A stretch of DNA of 64,000 nucleotides, from the NCBI RefSeq assembly GCF_001750165.1, contig NZ_CP015411.1, positions 3,506,001 through 3,570,000 of the forward strand, given 5' to 3'. The notes beneath the pieces were generated by a model. The model ran no database searches, was not told the DNA's origin, and saw nothing but the letters and a program-made list of their open reading frames with translations. The translations under genes were made by a program, and so were the position numbers. Source of the stretch: Pseudoalteromonas luteoviolacea. GTDB lineage: Bacteria; Pseudomonadota; Gammaproteobacteria; Enterobacterales; Alteromonadaceae. How positions within the stretch are numbered: the first letter of the stretch is position 1; the number at the start of each line of letters is the position of its first letter. Below are positions 53,904-64,000 of the stretch, piece after piece.

Positions 53904-54566
53904 TTATTGAATCACTTTAACATGCTCCTTCAGGTATGTTTTCGCTTTTTTAAACTCAGGGTAGTAACGCCTCACAATGTCCCAAAATGCACGGTTGTGC
54001 GCCATAACATAATAATGTGCTAACTCATGCACAATAACATAATCAATCACCCATTTTGGCGCACACGCCAAAGCGCTGTTGAACGCCAGCACCCCTTTGC
54101 TAGATAAACTTCCCCATCGCCTTTTATAAAATCTCACTTTTAGTGTTTTATATTTCGAGCCCATAAGAGACTCAAAATAAGGTAATCGTCCCTCTAAGTA
54201 GCCTGTTAACTCGGCGCTCAATAAGTCATGAATTTCACGTATCTGCTCTGTGCGTTCTGCCGTTAAAAGCGATTGAAGATGTACACAGGTATTTTGGTGA
54301 TCGATAAAACTCATTGTTGCCCCGAAGTTGAGTGCAAACGGTTGACCATATATATTAATACTGTCTAGCTGCTCGCTCATAAGGTCCAACTTCTGAGTCA
54401 CAAGTTGTTGCTTTTGCTCAACCCATGCCTGCTTACTTAACAACCAGCCCTTTAACCACTTTTCGCAAATACCATAAGGTGCATGGACAACAACTCCTTG
54501 CGGTTTAACACTGATCGCGACCGTTTTTCTACGGCGACTCAATTTGAGTTGGTAATTGAAATTCAT
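53904..54566 (-). CDS. YgjP-like M48/DUF45 metallopeptidase
   Basis: The 220-residue protein has the zinc motif VHELAHYYVMAHNRAFW (HExxH-x5-H) and the WGSLSSKG segment of the YgjP/DUF45 family. It is a soluble metallohydrolase of unknown substrate. Convergent with the tRNA-Tyr cluster. Confidence 0.88.
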   Translation of the reverse strand: MNFNYQLKLSRRRKTVAISVKPQGVVVHAPYGICEKWLKGWLLSKQAWVEQKQQLVTQKLDLMSEQLDSINIYGQPFALNFGATMSFIDHQNTCVHLQSLLTAERTEQIREIHDLLSAELTGYLEGRLPYFESLMGSKYKTLKVRFYKRRWGSLSSKGVLAFNSALACAPKWVIDYVIVHELAHYYVMAHNRAFWDIVRRYYPEFKKAKTYLKEHVKVIQ

Positions 54567-54644
54567 AGTAAATTTATTGCTTTTTCATCTATCAATCTAA
54601 TTTGCTGCTAATCTTTATACTTATTACGGAAAAAATAGGCTGCC

Positions 54645-55625
54645 ATGACTAGTAAACCTAAGTGTCAGTACATATCTCCTGATGGACACAAATGCCAAGA
54701 AATCGACATGGGCTCTGGATATTGCTTTTGGCACGATGCCAAGTTCGATAAAAGTGGATTAGAGCTATCGCATAAACTCGAACGTTATGCCAAAAAAGGG
54801 GGGTTACTGCAAGGGCTAGAGCTAAAAAGAGCAAATCTTGAAGGCCTTAATCTCGTCAAATTTAATGATCATAATGGCTACGATTTATCCTATGGTAATT
54901 TCTACAGGGCAAATTTACATGGCGCTCACCTTTTTAACAGTACAATTCGCAATGCCTCACTAATGAAAGCAGATTTGAGAGACGCGAATTTGCATTGCTG
55001 TAAAATTGAAAATACCAATATCTTGGGGGTAAAGCTCAATGCCACCAGAATAGATAACCTCGTGCTGGGAGATAAATTACTCCAAGAAAGTCAGGCTATT
55101 GAAGCAACAAAACAAAAAAATAACGAGGAGGCGCAAGATCTCTACTTACAAAGCGAGGAGATATACCGACTGCTAAGAAAAGGCGCTGAGCAGCAAGGGC
55201 TTTTTGAAATGGCTGGAAAGTATACTTACAGCGAGTTACGAATGCGACATGCGCAGTACCCAAAATACTCCAAAAAAAGACTCGTCTCAAGCTTTATCGA
55301 CATGTTGTGTGGCTATGGTGAAAAGCCTGAAAACGTCATCCGTTTCAGTCTAGGTATGATTTTATTGTGCGCGCTGTGTTACTTTATGCTTGGCATTAAT
55401 TACAATGGTGATGTGATCCAATTTTCTCCAGATGCTCCTATCAAACAAAACTTGCATTCAATGCTAAATTGCTTCTATTTCAGCGTGGTGACATTTACAA
55501 CCTTGGGCTATGGCGACATTACACCTGTAGGTATAACGCGCCTCATAGCTACCATAGAAGCCTTTATAGGCAGCTTCTCTCTGGCTCTGTTTGTGGTGGT
55601 ATTTGTAAAGAGGATGACAAGGTAA
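54645..55625 (+). CDS. Pentapeptide-repeat protein fused to a two-helix K+ channel
   Basis: The 326-residue protein starts with a CCCH-like motif (Cys7, Cys17, Cys27, His30; CxxH at the end), then pentapeptide repeats (ANLEGLNL, ANLHGAHLFNS, ASLMKADLRDANLH, residues ~60–130), a helical linker, and a C-terminal ion-channel module with two membrane helices and the K+ selectivity filter TTLGYGD near residue 287. It probably forms a gated K+ channel; the gate may sense a ligand via the N-terminal domain. Confidence 0.85.
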   Translation: MTSKPKCQYISPDGHKCQEIDMGSGYCFWHDAKFDKSGLELSHKLERYAKKGGLLQGLELKRANLEGLNLVKFNDHNGYDLSYGNFYRANLHGAHLFNSTIRNASLMKADLRDANLHCCKIENTNILGVKLNATRIDNLVLGDKLLQESQAIEATKQKNNEEAQDLYLQSEEIYRLLRKGAEQQGLFEMAGKYTYSELRMRHAQYPKYSKKRLVSSFIDMLCGYGEKPENVIRFSLGMILLCALCYFMLGINYNGDVIQFSPDAPIKQNLHSMLNCFYFSVVTFTTLGYGDITPVGITRLIATIEAFIGSFSLALFVVVFVKRMTR

Positions 55626-55630
55626 CCTAC

Positions 55631-56263
55631 TCAATCAAGGGAGATTTCGCGGCCTAATTCATTAAGAAATAGACGCATAAATTCGGTTCGCCTCTTTGCT
55701 TCTTGCTTTGCTGACACTGTGTGCATTTGAGATTCGATGTGCAATAACTTTATAAAGAAGTGATCAATCGTATAGTTTTTGTCATCAGGCTCTCTTGAAG
55801 AACAAAAAGGATCATCCGTGTGGTACAAATGCCTTGCGATTGCACCACCGACTTTCATACACCGACTCACTCCAATAGCCCCAAGTGCATCCATACGGTC
55901 TGCATCTTGAACAATTTTAGCTTCTAATGTCGTTGGCGGTACGTTTGCACTAAAGCTATGCGCAACAATCGCATGATGGATACCCTCTAATTTATCTTGA
56001 GGGTAACCAATTTCAATCAAAAACCTTTCTGCTTTATCAGCAGCCATTTTTGACGCCTGTGCACGATCAGGGTGATTTTTCGCAACAGCAACACAATCAT
56101 GTAGCCATGCTGCTGGAATAACAATGTCTAAGTCTGCATCCTCAGCCATCGCAAGCTGCTTTGCAGTTTTTACAACCCTCTGTATGTGTGAAAGGTCATG
56201 TGCGGTATCAGCAAAAGGTGTATTTAGCATGAACTCCTTAAATGCTTCCTCAAACTGTTTCAT
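55631..56263 (-). CDS. HD-domain phosphohydrolase (YedJ-like)
   Basis: The ~210-residue protein starts MKQFEEAFKEFMLNTPFADT and has the HD metal motif: HDLSHIQRV, WLHDCVAV and IVQDADRMDALG. It is similar to E. coli YedJ. An upstream ATG at 56275 is in frame, but the ATG at 56263 has the better GGAA site. Confidence 0.88.
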   Translation of the reverse strand: MKQFEEAFKEFMLNTPFADTAHDLSHIQRVVKTAKQLAMAEDADLDIVIPAAWLHDCVAVAKNHPDRAQASKMAADKAERFLIEIGYPQDKLEGIHHAIVAHSFSANVPPTTLEAKIVQDADRMDALGAIGVSRCMKVGGAIARHLYHTDDPFCSSREPDDKNYTIDHFFIKLLHIESQMHTVSAKQEAKRRTEFMRLFLNELGREISLD

Positions 56264-56358
56264 ATTTTCCATCATTTTTACTTAAACCTTATGCTTTACA
56301 TTGTATGTTGGAACCCCCTTCACTAAAATGACAGGATTCTACTTAGTAAGGAATTTAT

Positions 56359-57549
56359 ATGTCTTGCGCGCTGTATTTACAACCCGGCCGAGAAAAATCT
56401 CTTAAAAGAAAACATCCTTGGATATTCTCCAAAGCAATAAAAAAAATCAAAGGTAAACCCGGACTCGGAGATATTGTCAAAATCTATAGTCATGATGGTC
56501 AGTATTTGGCAACAGCAGCATACAGCCCAAGCTCTCAGATAAGAGCAAGGATCTGGAGCTTTGATGAAAATGAGCAAATCGATCAAGCTTTTTTCAAACG
56601 CCGCCTGGCACGTGCATTTGCCGTGCGAGAGTACGCAATTGCCGAAGGCGGATTGACTGGTTTTAGGCTTTCTGCTGCCGAATCAGATGGACTGCCGGGC
56701 ATAACTATTGATAAGTTTGATAATTACCTAGTTTGTCAGTTATTAAGTGCAGGTGCAGAGCGACACAAAGGCGAGATAGTTGCAGCATTGCGCGAGCTAT
56801 TCCCAGATTGCCATGTATACGAACGCTCCGATGTTGACGTACGTAAAAAAGAAGGCCTTGAGAAAATCACGGGGGTTTTACATGGTGAAGCACCAACTGG
56901 CCCCGTACTCATTGAAGAAAATGGTTTAAGGCTAGAAGTAGATATTATCGGCGGCCATAAAACAGGGTTTTATTTAGATCAACGAGACAGTCGTGCAGCA
57001 CTTGAACGTTTTTCTAAAGACAAAAGTGTTCTAAACTGTTTTTGCTACACAGGTACATTCAGCTTATATGCCCTAAGAGGTGGATGTAATGAAGTTATCA
57101 ATGTCGATGTCTCTCAACCAGCATTAGACACAGCTAAACGAAATGTCGAGCACAATGGACTAGATATAAATAAAGTCGATTTTGTCAAAAAAGATGTCTT
57201 CAAGCTACTTCGTGAATACAGAGATGAAGGCCGTCAATTTGATACCATCGTCATGGACCCCCCCAAATTTGCTGAGAGTAAAGCACAGCTAACTGGAGCA
57301 TGTCGTGGTTATAAAGATATCAATATGCTCGCAATGCAATTATTAAAGCCAGGCGGAACCTTGTTAACATTCTCCTGCTCGGGGTTAATGGATCAAAATT
57401 TATTCCAAAAAGTCGTGGCTGATGCCGCTCTAGATGCAGGCAAAGACTTGATGATTATGGAAAGATTAAATCAAGCCGCAGATCACCCTATTGCGGGTTT
57501 TTACCCAGAAGGGTTTTACCTTAAAGGGCTTATTTGTAAAGTGTACTAA
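56359..57549 (+). CDS. rlmI: 23S rRNA (cytosine-5)-methyltransferase RlmI
   Basis: The 396-residue protein has an N-terminal PUA domain (REKSLKRKHPWIFSKAIKKI) and a SAM-dependent methyltransferase domain (LNCFCYTGTFSLYALRGG, DPPKF, LTFSCSG). It matches E. coli RlmI, which makes m5C1962. Confidence 0.93.
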   Translation: MSCALYLQPGREKSLKRKHPWIFSKAIKKIKGKPGLGDIVKIYSHDGQYLATAAYSPSSQIRARIWSFDENEQIDQAFFKRRLARAFAVREYAIAEGGLTGFRLSAAESDGLPGITIDKFDNYLVCQLLSAGAERHKGEIVAALRELFPDCHVYERSDVDVRKKEGLEKITGVLHGEAPTGPVLIEENGLRLEVDIIGGHKTGFYLDQRDSRAALERFSKDKSVLNCFCYTGTFSLYALRGGCNEVINVDVSQPALDTAKRNVEHNGLDINKVDFVKKDVFKLLREYRDEGRQFDTIVMDPPKFAESKAQLTGACRGYKDINMLAMQLLKPGGTLLTFSCSGLMDQNLFQKVVADAALDAGKDLMIMERLNQAADHPIAGFYPEGFYLKGLICKVY

Positions 57550-57557
57550 ATACACAT

Positions 57558-57582
57558 AAAAGGGAGCATTACGCTCCCTTTT
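57558..57582. terminator. Bidirectional terminator between rlmI and the S8 protease
   Basis: AAAAGGGAGC and GCTCCCTTTT form a 10-bp stem with a 5-base loop. Confidence 0.88.
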
Positions 57583-57591
57583 GATTTACCT

Positions 57592-59454
57592 CTAGAAGCT
57601 ACCTGTTAGAGTAACGCCTGAGTAACTAGTATAGCCGCGTAACATAATATGATACGTAGCCGCACCACCATTATTAGTTAATGTACATGTTTCACTGTTA
57701 CCACCGAGATAAGGTCTACAATCGTAAGTGCCTGTTGTTGGCGCAGCACCTTTTCTCACATATAAATCTGCATCACCAGAACCGCCAGAGATAGCGACGC
57801 TGAGCGTTGAGTTTGCAGGTACATCAATTGTGTAAGCAACTTCACTTCCTGACGCACCAGATAAGCCAGTTACCGGCACTCCATTGTCTAAACAATTAGC
57901 ACCACAACCACCCCCTGTTGAAGTGGCAGCAACTAAACTTGCACCAGAGTATGCAGAGTAACCATGCAACATAACGTACCAGTCACCAGCGGCTGGATTA
58001 CTGATCGTACACACTTCATCGTTGCCATTTTGATAAGGACGGCATACATAGCTGCTTTGAGTTGCTTTCTGGCCCTGCTGAACATAAAGGTCTGCATCAC
58101 CTGTTCCACCTGATAGTGTCACCGTCAATGTATCTTTACCAGCAGGTACCTTGAATAAGTAATGTGTCTCACTGCCAGATGCACCACTTGCACCGACGGC
58201 AACACCATCATCTAATTCAGGTAATGTTGGTGGAGGTGGTGGAGGTGTGCTATCAGCCAGTGAGAACAACAACTCATTCGGAGAGCCTGATTTTGCATCA
58301 CTTACTTTATCTTTTGAACTGCGTGAGCTTAATAATGTATCAATTTGACTCGGTGTTAAACTTGGATTCTCATCAAGGTACAAAGCAACTACACCTGCTA
58401 CATGAGGTGCAGCCATTGACGTACCACTGATGGTATTAGTTGCCGAGTCAGAGTTGTACCAAGCTGATTTAATGCTAGATCCAGGTGCGTAAATATCAAG
58501 ACAGTTACCATAGTTTGAAAAGCTAGAGCGAGCATCTGAGCTTGTTGTAGAACCTACAGTAACAGCATCTGCAGCTCTTGCAGGTGAGTAATTACATGCG
58601 CTACTGTTATCGTTACCCGCAGCAACAACAAATGTAACGCCTGAAGCAACAGCTGCATTTACCGCATCATCTACTGCCTGAGATACACCGCCACCTAAAC
58701 TCATATTCGCCACAGAAGGACCAGAAGCATTATTCTTAACCCAGTTAATACCTGAGATCACACCTGAGTATGAACCTGAACCATTACAGCCTAATACACG
58801 TACCCCAACGACATTTACGTTCTTAGCAACACCATAGTCACCACCACCTATGGTGCCCGCAACGTGCGTGCCATGACCATTACAGTCACTAGAATCTGCA
58901 TCATTATCAACAAAATCATAGCCATGACTTGCACGGCCGCCAAACTCAGCGTGCGTAATACGTACACCCGTATCGATAACATATGCAGTTACGCCACTTC
59001 CATCAAAATCATAGTGATAGTTGCTATTTAACGGTAAGTCTCTCTGATCAACTCTATCCAGACCCCAAATTGCGTTGCTTTGATCTGCACTTGTATCAAC
59101 CATTGGTGTGACAGTGACCATTTGGTCTTGCTCTATGTAATCAATACTTGGATTGTTTAATAATTCCTGTACTTGCTGCTTAGAAGCACTAACAACAACA
59201 CCATTTAAAACACCTTCGAAATGCTTCGAGACTTGAACATTATGTTTAGTAGTCAAAGCCTGCGCCTGACTTTTTGCATAACTAGATATAGCATCACTAC
59301 TCGATGCATTCATCACGGTTGGCGTTTTGAAGACAACAATATATTGATCTTCAATTGCATTACTTTGATCCACAGTCATCAGCTGTGCTTGCGCTAAACA
59401 GCTTCCTGAAAGACCTGCCAAGACCGCAAATGCTAGTGTGTTTAATTTACGCAT
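57592..59454 (-). CDS. Secreted subtilisin-like (S8) serine protease with two PPC domains
   Basis: The 620-residue protein has a signal peptide (residues 1–22), an I9 propeptide (~35–115), and an S8 catalytic domain with Asp161 (VIDTG), His194 (GHGTHVAG) and Ser346 (GTSMAAP). A Pro-rich linker (~404–412) leads to two bacterial pre-peptidase C-terminal (PPC) domains (~415–505, 518–620). It is a secreted exoprotease of the aqualysin/proteinase K type; the PPC domains are usually removed on maturation. Confidence 0.95.
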   Translation of the reverse strand: MRKLNTLAFAVLAGLSGSCLAQAQLMTVDQSNAIEDQYIVVFKTPTVMNASSSDAISSYAKSQAQALTTKHNVQVSKHFEGVLNGVVVSASKQQVQELLNNPSIDYIEQDQMVTVTPMVDTSADQSNAIWGLDRVDQRDLPLNSNYHYDFDGSGVTAYVIDTGVRITHAEFGGRASHGYDFVDNDADSSDCNGHGTHVAGTIGGGDYGVAKNVNVVGVRVLGCNGSGSYSGVISGINWVKNNASGPSVANMSLGGGVSQAVDDAVNAAVASGVTFVVAAGNDNSSACNYSPARAADAVTVGSTTSSDARSSFSNYGNCLDIYAPGSSIKSAWYNSDSATNTISGTSMAAPHVAGVVALYLDENPSLTPSQIDTLLSSRSSKDKVSDAKSGSPNELLFSLADSTPPPPPPTLPELDDGVAVGASGASGSETHYLFKVPAGKDTLTVTLSGGTGDADLYVQQGQKATQSSYVCRPYQNGNDEVCTISNPAAGDWYVMLHGYSAYSGASLVAATSTGGGCGANCLDNGVPVTGLSGASGSEVAYTIDVPANSTLSVAISGGSGDADLYVRKGAAPTTGTYDCRPYLGGNSETCTLTNNGGAATYHIMLRGYTSYSGVTLTGSF

Positions 59455-59900
59455 ACTTGTTCCTTTATTATGTCATTTGGTTAATTTCCAAACAAAATGT
59501 AGCTCAAATGTAGAAATAATAAACAATTTATTTAACTAATAATTAACCAAAAACACCTTCAATTGTAAGGTATTATTTACAATGGTAAGTTTTATTCATT
59601 AATATCAATTCCTAAACAAACTTAATTCAACTTGAGCCGTTGTAATGAATTATTCACTAAGCGAGTGGTATAGACAGATTGATTTTAAGCAAGCCTTTCA
59701 CATGGTTAAGTAGATATGTAACAATTTCCAAATGAAATTTTTTAGCCTTGATGCATAAAGCAATAGTGCATAAAGCACTGGCAAAGCCTAACTAACAAGT
59801 TTTTCAAATAAATCCTCTATGATTTTATTTCACCATGATAAATAACTGAGTTGGTAAATCACTCTAATTATTACCTGTGAAGGTATTCAACGTCTAAAAG

Positions 59901-60145
59901 GTGATTAACGTGCAAAAGGTTAGCGACAACAAAGGCAGTTAGTACGCCCTTTTTGCCAAGGTGAAATGAGCCGTTTTAACTAAACATAATCAACACCTCT
60001 CTTTATACGTAGCAACCAACTCAAAAAAAGCGAAGCATGGATCCTGAAACCAGTTCAGGACGACATAGTGGAAAAGGTTAATTACAACGAATACGGTGAG
60101 TACATTTCTTTTGCGCAAGGTGAGTATCGTGCGAAAGGTTTGTGA
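59901..60145. repeat. Diverged copies of the ~60-bp hairpin repeat and CCTGAA hairpin (outer block)
   Basis: GTGCAAAAGGTTAGCGAC…TTTTTGCCAAGGTG at 59901–59964, the ATCCTGAAACCAGTTCAGGA hairpin at about 60039–60060, then two more diverged units. The block parallels 61345–61564. The region 59455–59900 shows no gene. Confidence 0.8.
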
Positions 60146-60153
60146 ATATTTAG

Positions 60154-60961
60154 ACCTTGGCTGACACATTTTTGTATATTTACATTGTGTTAGTTGAGGT
60201 TTTAGATGAATAGAAAAGAAGAACAAGAAGTTAGACGTAAGCTTAAGATTTTTGATCACGCAAAAGAAACCAGAAACGTTAGTAAGACCTGTCGCTACTG
60301 GCGGATATCCAAAGATACGTTTTATCGTTGGCTAAAAGTCTCTATATCAGGCTTTTATAGCGTGCTTTGTAGACATGGACTTAATCGTCTTCCCCAGAAT
60401 CTTAGAACGCGGCAAGTTAAATCCGTAAAGAGGTATGAGAAACAGGTTCCTGGGCATCATGTTCAAGTAGACGTTAAGTTTCTAACCTTCAAAGATAAGT
60501 CAGGCAGGAAGGTGCGTAGATTCCAATATACAGCTATCGATGACGCTAGGCGTATAAGAGCATTGAAAGTCTACGAAAAACACAATCAAGCATGTGCCAT
60601 CGACTTTATTAATTACGTTGTTGGTAAGTTTCCGTTCCGCATTAAAATGATACATACAGATAATGGCCATGAATTTCAATCTAAGTTTCATTGGCACTGC
60701 GAGGATCTAGGAATGCAGCATGTGTATATCAAACCTGCTAGTCCTAATCTCAATGGAAAAGTCGAACGCTCTCATCTAACCGACAAGAGAGAGTTTTATC
60801 AGCTATTAAACTATAAAGGAGACGTTGATTTAGAGGCCAAATTAGCTGAATGGGAGGCGTTTTATAACTACCATAGACCACATGGTGGCTTGAAAGGAAA
60901 AACGCCTTATGAGATTCTAGTTTCGAAAATGAGAGCCTAGTTATGGTTTGTCAGCCGAGGT
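60154..60961 (+). mobile_element. IS481-like insertion sequence with 13-bp inverted ends
   Basis: Ends ACCTTGGCTGACA (60154–60166) and TGTCAGCCGAGGT (60949–60961) are inverted repeats with one mismatch, enclosing a single transposase gene. No clear target duplication is seen. Confidence 0.75.
60206..60940 (+). CDS. IS481-like transposase with an internal deletion
   Basis: The 244-residue protein begins with a basic HTH segment (KEETRNVSKTCRYW-type; WRISKDTFYRWLK) and then passes straight to FYSVLCRHGLNRLPQNLRTR. In full-length relatives (about 340–350 residues) about 70–100 residues, including the rest of the HTH region, lie between. The rve core is whole: Asp in QVDVKFL, Asp in IHTDNGHEF and Glu in GKVERSH. 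The deletion is in frame. It is probably inactive. Confidence 0.8.
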   Translation: MNRKEEQEVRRKLKIFDHAKETRNVSKTCRYWRISKDTFYRWLKVSISGFYSVLCRHGLNRLPQNLRTRQVKSVKRYEKQVPGHHVQVDVKFLTFKDKSGRKVRRFQYTAIDDARRIRALKVYEKHNQACAIDFINYVVGKFPFRIKMIHTDNGHEFQSKFHWHCEDLGMQHVYIKPASPNLNGKVERSHLTDKREFYQLLNYKGDVDLEAKLAEWEAFYNYHRPHGGLKGKTPYEILVSKMRA

Positions 60962-60983
60962 TTCGAGACCCACAACTTAAACG

Positions 60984-61015
60984 CAAAAAACCCGCTGCAT
61001 TTCTGCAACGGGTTT
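60984..61015 (-). terminator. Second rRNA-operon-type terminator
   Basis: CCCGCTGCA … TGCAACGGG stem with T run on the minus strand; almost the same as the main terminator at 61604–61636, and preceded by the same CACTTAAACGC-type flank. Confidence 0.82.
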
Positions 61016-61105
61016 GACGTACATGGATGTACTAATGTCGATTAGATTCATGGATGAATGCTGTTAATCGACCTTTAATTGGGCCCTTGGTGCGCTACGC
61101 AGTTG

Positions 61106-61167
61106 AATGTCCTACTTTCACATGGGGAAGACTCGCCGTCCGCCCCACACACTATCATCGGCGCTAT
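61106..61167 (-). pseudogene. 5S rRNA remnant (3' half)
   Basis: AATGTCCTACTTTCACATGG and CACTATCATCGGCGCTAT match the 3' half of the intact 5S gene at 61648–61765, with about 20 foreign bases between them. The 5' half is gone; the sequence passes into a hairpin repeat. Confidence 0.82.
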
Positions 61168-61564
61168 CGTGCAAAAGGCTAGCGACAGCGAACCAAGTGA
61201 GAGCGCTCTTTTTGCGCAAGGTGATTATCGTGCAAAAGGTTAGCGACAACGAACGCAGTGAGTACGCTCTTTTTGCGCAAGGTGATTATCGTGCAAAAGG
61301 TTAGCGACAGCGAACGAAGTGAGAGCGCTCTTTTTGCGCAAGGTGAAGTAACCCATTTTAACAAGAGATAATCAATACCCCCCTATCAGCGTAGCAACCG
61401 ATTAAAAACCAACAAAGTCTGGATCCTGAAACGAGTTCAGGACGACATGGTGAAAAAGGTTAATGGCAACGAACGCAGTGAGAGCGCTCTTTTTGCGCAA
61501 GGTGATTATCGTGCAAAAGGTTAGCGACAGCGAACGTAGTGAGAGCGCTCTTTTTGCGCAAGGT
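61165..61564. repeat. Tandem array of ~60-bp hairpin repeats with an embedded CCTGAA hairpin
   Basis: Five units of GTGCAAAAGGTTAGCGAC…CGCTCTTTTTGCGCAAGGTGA lie at about 61165–61223, 61224–61284, 61285–61345, 61450–61502 and 61503–61564. Between the third and fourth is a spacer with CCTGAA-ACGAG-TTCAGG. Each unit can fold (GCAAAA / TTTTGC ends). Confidence 0.88.
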
Positions 61565-61603
61565 GAAATAAGCGAGTTTAACCGCTGCTAAGGGACTTAA
61601 ACG

Positions 61604-61636
61604 CAAAAAAACCCGTCGCATTTCTGCAACGGGTTT
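61604..61636 (-). terminator. Terminator of the rRNA operon
   Basis: AACCCGTTGCAG / TGCGACGGGTT stem with a seven-T run on the minus strand, just after 5S. Confidence 0.88.
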
Positions 61637-61647
61637 CTTTTATTTGG

Positions 61648-61765
61648 CGCTTGGCAATGTCCTACTTTCACATGGGAAACCCCACACTATCATCGGCGCT
61701 ATTTCGTTTCACTACTGAGTTCGGCATGGAGTCAGGTGGTTCCAAAATGCTATGGTTACCAAGCA
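61648..61765 (-). rRNA. rrf: 5S ribosomal RNA
   Basis: The minus strand has GCTTGGTAACCATAGCA, GGAACCACCTGACTCCATGC, CCGAACTCAGTAGTGAAACG and CCAAGC at the end; ends pair as in 5S helix I. Confidence 0.96.
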
Positions 61766-61768
61766 AAT

Positions 61769-61830
61769 TCTTGTCGTGCAAATGGTTAATGACGTCTTTT
61801 TGTCATTTCATTTGCGCAAGGTGAATTGAT
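61769..61830 (-). repeat. Spacer hairpin between 23S and 5S, related to the hairpin repeats
   Basis: CGTGCAAATGGTTAATGACG…CATTTGCGCAAGGTGAA has the same ends as the 60-bp repeats, and a stem GCAAATG / CATTTGC. It is inside the rRNA transcript and may be a processing site. Confidence 0.6.
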
Positions 61831-61943
61831 GTCTCATAAGAGTTTATCTATTCACAATGCTTAAATCTGGAAGCGTAATTAAATTCTTATCGTCTACTTT
61901 TTATTCTTAACTTCTAACAAGCTTAAAACCACTTTGGCGTTGT

Positions 61944-64000
<2,057 letters not shown>

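Noticed and set aside
53676..54023. A 115-codon frame across the second and third tRNA-Tyr genes.
   Set aside because: It is made of tRNA sequence, with a repeated peptide from the repeats of the tRNAs.
61179..61364. Small open frames over the hairpin repeats (for example 61107–61304 and 61179–61364).
   Set aside because: They translate the repeated hairpin units and have no coding signs.

Overview
The window is about 64 kb of a moderately AT-rich chromosome from a marine gammaproteobacterium, most likely Pseudoalteromonas or a close relative in Alteromonadales. The basis is gene content and protein character: a DUF3450–TtpC–ExbB2–ExbD2–TonB2–TPR operon, a MesD/MesX methionine synthase, three tandem tRNA-Tyr genes and a PPC-tailed S8 exoprotease. 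No taxonomic search was possible.

Layout. 0–5.6 kb: gltD (cut by the window edge), gltB and grxD, all on the minus strand. 5.8–11.4 kb: sodB, then the prkA–yeaH–spoVR stress operon. 11.7–14.5 kb: a receiver/CheC-like protein coupled to a diguanylate cyclase, then an exported thiol peroxidase. 14.5–30 kb: htpG, recR and ybaB–dnaX–apt. In E. coli these form one contiguous cluster. Here they are split by an AT-rich block with two Xre regulators and three small membrane proteins (16.7–19.1 kb) and by a second block with a rhomboid, a TauE-type permease and the MesD/MesX–MetR–flavin reductase module (20–26.4 kb). 30.1–32.4 kb: a copper-RiPP (oxazolin/bufferin, HvfABC-like) cluster whose precursor has twelve EGKCG motifs. 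32.6–35 kb: dusC, a DksA/TraR zinc-finger protein and a lipoprotein. 35.2–40.2 kb: the TonB2-type energy-transducing operon, with tonB broken by a frameshift. 40.6–53.5 kb: metabolic genes (CatA-like, leucine dehydrogenase, class I fumarase, pabB, Nudix, sdaA, cysB, purine permease) and small proteins including a SulA-like one. 53.6–59.5 kb: three tRNA-Tyr genes, a YgjP-like metalloprotease, a pentapeptide/K+-channel fusion, an HD hydrolase, rlmI and the S8 protease. 59.9–64 kb: the 3' end of an rRNA operon on the minus strand (23S, 5S), a second degraded 5S fragment, a family of roughly 60-bp hairpin repeats, and an IS481-like element with an internally deleted transposase.

Links between genes. 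A shared 16-bp palindrome (TTTACGTAAACGTAAA-type) lies upstream of both gltBD and leucine dehydrogenase, which suggests joint control of ammonium assimilation and branched-chain amino acid deamination. MesD, MesX, the MetR-like regulator and the flavin reductase form a self-contained oxygen-dependent methionine module. The most exciting parts are the copper-RiPP cluster with its 39-residue membrane protein, the unexplained paralogous membrane-protein island, the probable dnaX slippage site, the broken tonB and the repeat family around the rRNA operon end.
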